A stretch of 64,000 nt of DNA, taken from Lachnospiraceae bacterium (GTDB taxonomy: Bacteria; Bacillota; Clostridia; Lachnospirales; Lachnospiraceae). The stretch spans positions 1 to 64,000 of the forward strand of contig CAADTT010000012.1 of NCBI GenBank assembly GCA_900752065.1, in the 5' to 3' direction. Shown piece by piece: positions 44,201-50,733 of this stretch. A program made the translations under genes and the position numbers. The notes below the pieces were generated by a model. It was not told where the DNA came from. It did no database searches and saw nothing but the letters and a program-made list of their open reading frames with translations. Positions within the stretch are counted from its first letter, which is position 1, and each line of letters opens with the position of its first letter.

Positions 44201-45721
44201 GGAGCGTCGGATCGGGAGACACATACATGCACAGTTTCTTTTATCTCGGATGGAGACTACAGTTTTACCTTAGAGTGTATGGATCGGGCGGGAAATAAAG
44301 CGGTTTATGGAAAAGAGGACACCTTTACGATTGATAAGACAGTGCCGGAGATCCATGTTTCGTACGATAGTCACGCAGTGTCAGGCGGACGCTTCTATAA
44401 AGCAGAGCGACTGGCGACTGTGACTGTGACGGAGCATAACTTTCATGAAGCAGGTGTAAGAGAAAGTATTACTGCCAGTCTGAATGGACAGGGAATCGCG
44501 GCACCCTCCATCAGTGAATTTTCCAGTAGTGGGGATACGCATACGGCTGTTGTTCGTTTTTCTGCCAGCGGGGATTATACCTTCCATCTCTCCTGTACAG
44601 ATCTGGCGGGAAATCTGGCGCAGGTCAATGAGGATGAGAAATTTACCATTGATCTGGAAAAGCCGGTGATTAAGATATCCGGTATTAAGAAGGCAAATAG
44701 GGGCGCAGTGAATCCAGTGGTAGAAGTAACCGATAACAATTATGAGGCATCGAAGGTTACAGTCACACTGGAAGGAACAAAACATAAAGCACAGACAAAG
44801 GAGGGCAGCCGTTCTCCGATTGCCCTGGGAGAGAGGATTCGTCTTGCAGGCTTTCCTTATCGGGAGGATGCAGATGATATTTATACATTGACGGTACATG
44901 CCGTTGACCTGGCAGGGAATACAGAGGAAAAGGAGTTTACGTTCTCTGTGAACAGATTTGGTTCTGTCTATACTATGGATGAAACGACAGAAAAACTGAT
45001 AGAAAAATATTACACAAACCATATAGAGGATCTGACGGTGACAGAGACAAATACAGATTTCCTGAAGCACCGGAAGATCACATGCAGCAGGGACGGGGAA
45101 ATCTATGAATTGAAAGAGGGGGAGGATTATATTCTGGAAGAAACCGGGGCTTCCGGGAAATGGAAAGTATATACTTATCGTATCCTGAAGAAAAATTTTG
45201 AGAAGGACGGCAAATACAGTATAACGATATATTCTGAGGATGAGGCGCAGAACAGCAGCAGTAATCAGGGAAAGAAGAAACAGATAGAATTTGCAGTTGA
45301 CAGAACGGCCCCGACGATGGTTATTACAGGGATTGCAAACGGGGAGAAATACCGGGAAAACAGCCATGATGCAACCATTGATGTGAAGGACAACCTTTAC
45401 CTGAAGTCTCTGAGAGTGGAGATACAGGAGGAAGGCGTCACAGAGCCCTCGGTATATGAATTTACAGAGGAAGAGCTTGAGAACGGATACGGTGTCGTGA
45501 CGCAGGCGGTCAGGAGTGCAGGAAACTGGCAGAATGTAAAGGCTGTCGCCGTGGATGCCGCAGGAAATACAAGCGAAAGCGAGATGTTCCGGGTGCTGGT
45601 AACCAGTGATCTTTGGATTCAGTTCTATAGGAATAAGCCCCTGTTCTTCGGCAGTATACTGATTTTCCTTCTGATCCTGGCGCTGATCGCATATTGCTCT
45701 TTTTGCGTTTCAGTGTTATAA
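41216..45721 (+). CDS. Giant Ig-repeat surface protein with C-terminal membrane anchor
   Basis: About 1501 aa from ATG 41216; in-frame starts at 41168 (TTG) and 41183 also exist, but 41216 gives the neatest signal peptide (MKKMGNFIRERIMAGLLTV onward). The body is a chain of about ten Ig-like beta domains with DxxGN turn motifs. Three copies share the signature NG-K/R-F/Y-K-R-V/L-ATVT-ERNF (near nt 42580, 44050 and 44380). The C-terminus has a membrane helix (PLFFGSILIFLLILALIAY) with no LPXTG. It is the last gene of the PP2C-kinase operon, so it may be under phosphorylation-linked control. Probable adhesin, stalk or wall-spanning protein. Confidence 0.8.
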   Translation: MKKMGNFIRERIMAGLLTVIIAFGCIGIQDSPVSEAAGDEIAGIAGEEIANETGELLDFGTDEAQREELEQKELEMCVSYGGDHIFCRDGLVWVKGQEGRLMLSPKNDYAERYDTVLQADEKGELRNPAVNLTTDGIAADSLSKMDKLYICLAKKDDNPDSKIGYRNVSSALEVPFKVDEEAPAAVFDAPLITEKVTAAGGQAKKVSFGLFSQVIYSAGFTVKDTPGAGVKSVKTCVWKLSGDDLKDGVVSGTKIREKIEATQNWKNEELKADGKYCVEVARDTAGKTDSVESSYLILAEVTDQVGNSQVYASNGIVVDLKKPSIQITFKDGEDYVSGPKEFYDEDITYAIRVTEGEGPGVSGVAEVSWEVRCNGKVWRTYTEKVENGKNQYTEEELEKVFLKEGQVIPASECNSNNLILTVKAKDRAGNVADEVSCNLCIDIADPVVSVRYDNNEAKNGKYFKKERVATITFTERNFDRSKVTFDLTLEDGTRYENVSLETLKTINGMYADWGRDSAGADGTTKKENAVNYTDGRTNIARIYFLGDNTYKGFYIHCRDMAGKTSKGVAFDKEQKAPAEFVVDITPPRATVHYFADGQEIQPGKNETDRIYKNKIITAVIEVDEHNFALNSGFADGQVVYKVSGIKTEEGRKITNHQKQANMLKNWASNGDLHTADAFEYDVDANYKAKFCYTDLAGNVCELSQDFFTVDRTAPMGTITVEKLGIWKRFLSNITFGLFGSAARKISLTGEDHTSPVISVAYTTSYEPMNKEQVAAVKDWTKGKSFSIGTDKQFIVYSRIIDKAGNLTYLSSNGVILDGIRPGPNITIAAAKPSHGIYAGNVPFTIRVEDPAKGKTYAGLKSVSYEVRNNGTVTQSGNFDDALKPASKRVKNIKRNLSVNSRQNNSNDVTIKVTAVDNAGNTSSKTEKLKIDITRPEISVSYNNNSPRNGKFYKDTRVATVTIRERNFDPDSVRFEIRNTDGTKPVISGWMDSRTSGASDRETHTCTVSFISDGDYSFTLECMDRAGNKAVYGKEDTFTIDKTVPEIHVSYDSHAVSGGRFYKAERLATVTVTEHNFHEAGVRESITASLNGQGIAAPSISEFSSSGDTHTAVVRFSASGDYTFHLSCTDLAGNLAQVNEDEKFTIDLEKPVIKISGIKKANRGAVNPVVEVTDNNYEASKVTVTLEGTKHKAQTKEGSRSPIALGERIRLAGFPYREDADDIYTLTVHAVDLAGNTEEKEFTFSVNRFGSVYTMDETTEKLIEKYYTNHIEDLTVTETNTDFLKHRKITCSRDGEIYELKEGEDYILEETGASGKWKVYTYRILKKNFEKDGKYSITIYSEDEAQNSSSNQGKKKQIEFAVDRTAPTMVITGIANGEKYRENSHDATIDVKDNLYLKSLRVEIQEEGVTEPSVYEFTEEELENGYGVVTQAVRSAGNWQNVKAVAVDAAGNTSESEMFRVLVTSDLWIQFYRNKPLFFGSILIFLLILALIAYCSFCVSVL

Positions 45722-45722
45722 T
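45694..45722 (+). promoter_or_regulatory. Promoter of the sua5 operon inside the end of the Ig-protein gene
   Basis: TTGCTC (45694-45699), 17-bp spacer ending in TGT, then perfect TATAAT (45717-45722); both consensus spacing and extended -10. Confidence 0.65.
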
Positions 45723-45756
45723 CAACACAAATATACCACAAATAAGAGGCGTGCTT

Positions 45757-46803
45757 ATGAAAACGATCATTGAAGACATGACAACCGGTATTTCTGCGGA
45801 AGGGATCGCCCGTGCAGGGGAAATCTTAAAGAACGGCGGGCTGGTAGCTTTTCCTACCGAGACTGTTTACGGACTGGGGGCAAATGCACTGGATGAGAAA
45901 GCGGCTGCGAAGATCTACGCGGCGAAGGGAAGGCCGTCAGACAATCCTCTGATTGTACATATTGCCTGTCTGGAGGCACTGGAGGGAATCGTGGAACAGG
46001 TGCCGGAGACAGCATGGCTTCTGGCAAAGGCTTTCTGGCCGGGACCGCTTACCATGATCTTCCGTAAAAATGAGAGAGTTCCTTACGGGACAACGGGAGG
46101 GCTGGATACGGTTGCCGTGCGGATGCCGGATCATGAGATCGCACGGGAGATGATCTTGAGCGGGGGTGGTTATATTGCCGCTCCGAGTGCCAATACATCA
46201 GGGCGGCCGAGTCCTACGACTGCTGCTCATGTGGCGGAAGATCTAAGCGGCAGGATCGATATGATCATCGATGGCGGCAGCGTGGGAATCGGGTTGGAAT
46301 CTACCATCGTGGATCTGAGCGGAGATACTCCTGTGATCCTTCGCCCGGGGTATATTAATCAGGAGATGCTCTGTGGGATCATAGGTTCTGTGGAGATGGA
46401 TAAAGGACTGATTGCCGCAGACAGCGGCATACGTCCGAAAGCGCCGGGGATGAAGTATAAGCACTATGCGCCGAAGGCAGATCTGGTGATCATTGAAGGG
46501 CAGCCGGATCGCGTAGTGGAAAAAATTAATAAGCTGATTGCAGAGGGAGAAAAAAAGGGGGAAAGGATCGGAGTCATCGGAACAGATGAGACTAGAGAGG
46601 CTTACCGGGGAGGAATCGTAAAGTCTATCGGGAGCATCCATGAGGAGCTGACCATTGCACAGCATCTCTATGGGATCCTCAGGGAATTTGACGATCTGTC
46701 GGTGACGAAGATTTATTCGGAGGCATTTGAAACGCCGAAGATGGGACAGGCTATTATGAACCGTCTGATAAAGGCGGCGGGACATCAGATATGGAAGGTA
46801 TAA
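45757..46803 (+). CDS. ywlC: L-threonylcarbamoyladenylate synthase (Sua5/YwlC)
   Basis: 348 aa from ATG 45757 (SD AAGAGG). YrdC domain with PTETVYGLGANAL, KGRPSDNPLIVH and SANTSGRPSPT, plus the C-terminal Sua5 domain (about 210-345) found in the long form. It makes threonylcarbamoyl-AMP for t6A37 in tRNAs reading ANN codons. The next genes (LMW-PTP family, upp) match the Bacillus ywlC-ywlE-upp region. An open frame to 45694 would overlap the promoter and is not preferred. Confidence 0.94.
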   Translation: MKTIIEDMTTGISAEGIARAGEILKNGGLVAFPTETVYGLGANALDEKAAAKIYAAKGRPSDNPLIVHIACLEALEGIVEQVPETAWLLAKAFWPGPLTMIFRKNERVPYGTTGGLDTVAVRMPDHEIAREMILSGGGYIAAPSANTSGRPSPTTAAHVAEDLSGRIDMIIDGGSVGIGLESTIVDLSGDTPVILRPGYINQEMLCGIIGSVEMDKGLIAADSGIRPKAPGMKYKHYAPKADLVIIEGQPDRVVEKINKLIAEGEKKGERIGVIGTDETREAYRGGIVKSIGSIHEELTIAQHLYGILREFDDLSVTKIYSEAFETPKMGQAIMNRLIKAAGHQIWKV

Positions 46804-46813
46804 GGGATCGTCT

Positions 46814-47278
46814 ATGAAACGGTATGACAAATTAATTTTTGTAAGTAATACGGACACCTGCCTCGGCCCCATGGCAAAGTTTATTATGAAAAGCAAATTT
46901 CTTCTGGAAGATCTGGAGATCGAATCCAGAGGAAGAGTGGTATTGTTTCCCGAACCGGTGAACCAGAAGGCGGAAGCGGTGATGGTCAGTCATGGGATTA
47001 CCATGAAGACCCATGAGGCAAAGCAGCTTGAGGATGAAGATTTCGGCGAGAGGACGTTGATTCTGGCGATGGATCATGCTCTGAAGAGGAAGCTTTGTGA
47101 AGAGCATACCTATGTAGAAAATGTTTATGTCCTCACGGAATATGTAGGATGCAAAGAGGAAATGATCAATCCGCTGGGAGGTACACTGGCAAATTACGGC
47201 GAATGTTATGAAAGAATGGAGAAAATCATTTCTCGTTTGGTTGTTTTATTAAATGAGCAGGAATTGATGAATAACTGA
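46814..47278 (+). CDS. Degenerate low-molecular-weight protein tyrosine phosphatase (YwlE position)
   Basis: 154 aa with the length and fold pattern of LMW-PTPs. The normal P-loop VCxGNxCRSPM here reads V10-S11-N-T-D-T-C16-L17-G-P-M20: the nucleophilic Cys is Ser11 and the phosphate-binding Arg is Leu17. The general-acid DPY region reads NPL (INPLGGTLANY). All three catalytic residues are gone while the rest stays intact, so it is not simple decay. It may be a binding protein or regulator. YwlE dephosphorylates phospho-arginine in Bacillus. It sits 10 nt after sua5. Confidence 0.8.
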   Translation: MKRYDKLIFVSNTDTCLGPMAKFIMKSKFLLEDLEIESRGRVVLFPEPVNQKAEAVMVSHGITMKTHEAKQLEDEDFGERTLILAMDHALKRKLCEEHTYVENVYVLTEYVGCKEEMINPLGGTLANYGECYERMEKIISRLVVLLNEQELMNN

Positions 47279-47279
47279 A

Positions 47280-47310
47280 GTTACAGTTCATCATCTGACG
47301 AAACTGTAAC
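47280..47310. repeat. GTTACAGTT/AACTGTAAC inverted repeat
   Basis: Perfect 9-bp arms (47280-47288, 47302-47310) right after the phosphatase-like gene and before upp; same core as at 3697 and 59440. Confidence 0.5.
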
Positions 47311-47343
47311 CAACTGAAAAATCAGGAAGACGGAGGAAAAGAA

Positions 47344-47973
47344 ATGTCAAAGATAACGGTAATGGATCACCCGCTGATCCAGCATAAGATTGGAATTATC
47401 AGAAGGAAAGAAGTAGGATCAAAGGATTTCCGGCAGATGATCAGCGAGATCGCAATGCTGATGTGCTATGAGGCTACAAGGGATCTGAAGCTTCAGGATG
47501 TAGAGATCGAAACACCAATCTGCCAGACAACCGTAAAAGAGCTTCAGGGAAAAAAGCTGGCAGTAGTACCTATTTTAAGAGCTGGATTGGGTATGGTAGA
47601 TGGTATGCTGCAAATGATCCCCGCGGCGAAGGTAGGACATATTGGTCTTTACCGGGATCCGGAAACCTTAAAACCGATAGAGTATTACTGTAAGCTTCCG
47701 GCAGACTCCTCTGAGAGAGAAATCTTTGTTGTAGACCCTATGCTGGCGACGGGAGGATCTGCGGCGGCGGCGATCCAGATGCTGAAAGAAAAAGGCGTAA
47801 AAAGAATCCGCTTTATGTGTATTATTGCAGCTCCTGAAGGTGTAAAGAAGATGCAGGAGGCACACCCGGATGTGGATGTGTACATTGGCGCGCTGGATGA
47901 CCATCTGAACGATCACGGTTATATTGTGCCGGGCCTTGGCGATGCGGGAGACAGGATCTTCGGGACAAAATAG
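47344..47973 (+). CDS. upp: Uracil phosphoribosyltransferase
   Basis: 209 aa, the usual length. PRPP-binding motif VVDPMLATGGSAAAAI, uracil-binding end GYIVPGLGDAGDRIFGTK, and VPILRAGLGMVDGM. It salvages uracil to UMP. SD GGAGG lies 8 nt before the ATG. It is followed within 50 nt by a dCMP deaminase, giving a small pyrimidine salvage pair. Confidence 0.98.
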   Translation: MSKITVMDHPLIQHKIGIIRRKEVGSKDFRQMISEIAMLMCYEATRDLKLQDVEIETPICQTTVKELQGKKLAVVPILRAGLGMVDGMLQMIPAAKVGHIGLYRDPETLKPIEYYCKLPADSSEREIFVVDPMLATGGSAAAAIQMLKEKGVKRIRFMCIIAAPEGVKKMQEAHPDVDVYIGALDDHLNDHGYIVPGLGDAGDRIFGTK

Positions 47974-48022
47974 ACGGCTGTTTACGGGGTGAGCAGCGGA
48001 TGAAAAAGAAAGAGGAATGACG

Positions 48023-48508
48023 ATGAGTGATAAGAGACAGGATTACATATCGTGGGATGAATATTTTATGGGTGTGGCCATGCTGTCCGCCATGCGCTCG
48101 AAAGATCCGAACACGCAGGTTGGAGCCTGTATTGTGAGTCAGGATAATAAAATTCTATCGATGGGTTATAATGGTTTTCCGATTGGATGCTCCGATGAGG
48201 AGTTTCCCTGGGCGAGAGAAGGAGAAGACATCGATAATAAATATTTTTATACGACCCACAGTGAATTAAATGCGATCCTGAATTACCGGGGAGGCAGTCT
48301 GGAGGGAGCGAAGCTGTACGTTACTCTGTTCCCCTGCAATGAATGTTCAAAAGCAATCATACAGGCAGGGATCCGGACGGTGGTTTACGACAATGACAAA
48401 TATGCGGATACGCCGTCTGTGAGGGCTTCCAAGCGGATGATGGATGCGGCGGGGGTCAGATATTACCGCTATCAGCGGACGAAGCGCAGCATAGAGCTGA
48501 CTCTGTGA
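48023..48508 (+). CDS. dCMP deaminase (ComEB-type)
   Basis: 161 aa from ATG 48023, well spaced from SD AGAGG (48011-48015); an ATG at 48017 is too close. Zinc deaminase signature H79-S-E81 (Ala of the usual HAE is Ser) and P-C105-N-E-C108, plus KDPNTQVGACI. It converts dCMP to dUMP as precursor for dTTP, or acts in the ComEB role. Last gene of the upp pair; terminator downstream. Confidence 0.92.
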   Translation: MSDKRQDYISWDEYFMGVAMLSAMRSKDPNTQVGACIVSQDNKILSMGYNGFPIGCSDEEFPWAREGEDIDNKYFYTTHSELNAILNYRGGSLEGAKLYVTLFPCNECSKAIIQAGIRTVVYDNDKYADTPSVRASKRMMDAAGVRYYRYQRTKRSIELTL

Positions 48509-48566
48509 CGGATATTTGGCGGTAAGGATAATTATAAAAAAGATATCAGGGTCAAAAGATACCAAA

Positions 48567-48600
48567 AGAATTGTTCCGCACTTTGTGCTTTTACAATTCT
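48567..48600. repeat. AGAATTGT/ACAATTCT dyad with nested GCAC/GTGC
   Basis: Perfect outer arms 48567-48574 and 48593-48600, inner GCAC-TTT-GTGC. It lies between the dCMP deaminase gene and its terminator; role unknown. Confidence 0.35.
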
Positions 48601-48621
48601 GCAAAAATTAAGTAGTATGAG

Positions 48622-48658
48622 AAAAACTCTTATGTTAAAATATGACATAAGAGTTTTT
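48622..48658 (+). terminator. Intrinsic terminator before moxR
   Basis: AAAAACTCTTATGT pairs with ACATAAGAGTTTTT (14 bp) around a 9-nt loop, followed by T. It rules out the upstream in-frame extension of moxR to 48617. Confidence 0.85.
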
Positions 48659-48682
48659 TGGTTGCTTGATTGGAGGTATTTT

Positions 48683-49630
48683 ATGTATGCAGAGAAGGCA
48701 GTAAGAATTATAGAAGAAGTGAAGCGGGCAGTCATTGGGAAGGATGCATGTATCTGTAAAGTGATGCTGGCTATGCTGGCAGGGGGCCATGTGCTGCTGG
48801 AGGACATTCCGGGGGTGGGAAAGACCACTATGGCGCTGGCATTTTCCAGAGCCTGCGCGCTGAAGCAGAACAGGGTGCAGTTTACTCCGGATGTGCTGCC
48901 CTCCGATATCACCGGATTTTCAATTTACCGGAAAGAGACAGGAACCTTCCAGTACCAGCCGGGGGCGGCGATGTGCAATCTGTTTCTTGCGGATGAGATC
49001 AACCGTACCTCCCCGAAAACCCAGTCGGCGCTTCTGGAAGTCATGGAGGAGGGACAGGTGACGGTGGATGGGGTTACCAGGGAAGTGCCGAAGCCCTTTA
49101 CCGTGATCGCTACGCAGAATCCGGTGGGATCAGCGGGAACCCAGATGCTTCCGGAATCCCAGCTTGACCGGTTTATGATCTGTCTGTCTATGGGGTATCC
49201 GGAGATGGAGGACGAGATTGCCATATTAAAAGGCAGGAGTGGGGAAAACCCCGTAGATGCGATCGTTCCTGTCATCCGGGCGGAAGAGCTTCTTTTTATG
49301 CAGAAGGAGACGGAGCAGGTATTTATTCATGACAGAGTTTATCAGTATATGGCGGAGCTTGCCGCTGCGACCAGGGAGCATGGGATGCTGGAGCTGGGAT
49401 TAAGCCCCAGGGGAACCCTCTGCCTTGCAAAAATGGCGAGGGCGGCGGCATATCTGGAGGGACGTAATTATGTAACGCCTGCAGATGTGGTCTATGTATT
49501 TCGGGATGTGGCGATTCACAGGATGCGTTTAAGCTCCAAGGCCAGAGTGAGCCGTGTAACGGTGGCAGCGGTGGCGGATGATATTCTGGAGCAGGTAAAA
49601 AAACCTACACCAAAGAGGCGGCAGGGATGA
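48683..49630 (+). CDS. MoxR-family AAA+ ATPase
   Basis: 315 aa from ATG 48683 (SD TTGGAGG). Walker A IPGVGKTTMA, Walker B LFLADEINRT, sensor ATQNPVGSAGT and arginine-finger region SQLDRFM. MoxR ATPases act as chaperones, usually with a DUF58/vWA partner; here the DUF58 gene overlaps its stop by 4 nt and a transglutaminase-domain gene follows. Such triplets are linked to cell-envelope or surface maturation, but the client is not known. Confidence 0.93.
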   Translation: MYAEKAVRIIEEVKRAVIGKDACICKVMLAMLAGGHVLLEDIPGVGKTTMALAFSRACALKQNRVQFTPDVLPSDITGFSIYRKETGTFQYQPGAAMCNLFLADEINRTSPKTQSALLEVMEEGQVTVDGVTREVPKPFTVIATQNPVGSAGTQMLPESQLDRFMICLSMGYPEMEDEIAILKGRSGENPVDAIVPVIRAEELLFMQKETEQVFIHDRVYQYMAELAAATREHGMLELGLSPRGTLCLAKMARAAAYLEGRNYVTPADVVYVFRDVAIHRMRLSSKARVSRVTVAAVADDILEQVKKPTPKRRQG

Positions 49631-50730
49631 AAAATGTCATAGCTTATATAGGAATTATTTTGCTGACTGTCTATGTGGAGATCATGTATGTGCAGTTTTA
49701 CGGAACGACGCTTCTGGCTTTTGAGATCCTGCTGTTTCTGGCTATGTTTTTGCTGTCCTGGTATTTCAAAAAATCGGTGACAGCAGGGCTGAAAGTCAGG
49801 ATTCCGGCGGCGCAGAAGGGCGAAGAGATCCGGGTGGAGCTGGATGTAAAAAACAGAGGCTTTCTTCCCGTGACAAAAGTGGATGTTATCGTGGAGGCAG
49901 AAAATTGTGGAATATCCCAGGGAACAAGAACACGGGTGACGGCAAGCGCTCCGGCACGGGGACAGGGCAGTGAAATCTGTCTGACAAAAGCTGAATACTG
50001 CGGGAAATATCATTTTCGAATGGTGAAAGGAAAAGTATGGGATTATCTGGGGCTTTTTTTCCACAGGATCCGGTGCGGGGAGGATGCCTATGTCAATGTG
50101 ATGCCGGAATTTTGTCTGATGGCAGTCGATGTCAGCGAGTATACAAGAAATTTTCCGGCAGACGGCGAGGAGTATGACACCCATAGGAGCGGAGACGATC
50201 CTTCAGAAATTTTCCAGATCAGAGAATTTCGGGATGGCGACACTTTGCAGAGGGTTCACTGGAAGATGAGCGCAAAGGCGGATAAACTGATGACGAAGGA
50301 ACTGGGCCGTCCGGTGGGATACTGCGTGCTGGTCCTCGTGGATTTCCACATGGGGAAGAAGGAGAAGGAACGGATAGAAAGACTGGATGCCGTTTTTGAA
50401 CTTGCGGCAGCAGTATCTTACTCTTTATGGCAGGCAGGTGTGTATCATTTGGCGGCATGGTATGATGAAAAGCAGGGAGGAATCTGCCGGGCGCATATCC
50501 GGAAGGAGGAGCAGGTTTATGAGATGATCGACCGTCTGCTGGGTGCGGGGCCGTATGAGCAGGACATCGATCTGATGCAGGCTTATCAGGAGGAGTATCC
50601 CGGCGGGCAGTTTGGCAGTATTCTGCGGTTGGATCTGCAGCCTGCGCTTTCGGTCAATGACAGGGAGGCTGTACGGTTTGATCCGGAGCATCTGAAGGAG
50701 CAGATTTTGGGATGCCCGTTGGAGGTATAG
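49627..50730 (+). CDS. DUF58 domain membrane protein
   Basis: 367 aa. Two N-terminal transmembrane helices (about 4-23 and 28-46), an extracytoplasmic beta-rich region (about 50-160) and the DUF58 core with IREFRDGDTLQRVHWKMSA. DUF58 proteins carry a degenerate vWA fold and partner MoxR. The start overlaps the moxR stop (ATGA), indicating translational coupling. Confidence 0.9.
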   Translation: MKNVIAYIGIILLTVYVEIMYVQFYGTTLLAFEILLFLAMFLLSWYFKKSVTAGLKVRIPAAQKGEEIRVELDVKNRGFLPVTKVDVIVEAENCGISQGTRTRVTASAPARGQGSEICLTKAEYCGKYHFRMVKGKVWDYLGLFFHRIRCGEDAYVNVMPEFCLMAVDVSEYTRNFPADGEEYDTHRSGDDPSEIFQIREFRDGDTLQRVHWKMSAKADKLMTKELGRPVGYCVLVLVDFHMGKKEKERIERLDAVFELAAAVSYSLWQAGVYHLAAWYDEKQGGICRAHIRKEEQVYEMIDRLLGAGPYEQDIDLMQAYQEEYPGGQFGSILRLDLQPALSVNDREAVRFDPEHLKEQILGCPLEV

Positions 50731-50733
50731 AGA

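Noticed and set aside
38263..45721. Type VII (WXG100/YukD) secretion locus around the kinase operon
   Set aside because: No WXG100 protein, FtsK/SpoIIIE ATPase or FHA gene is present nearby.
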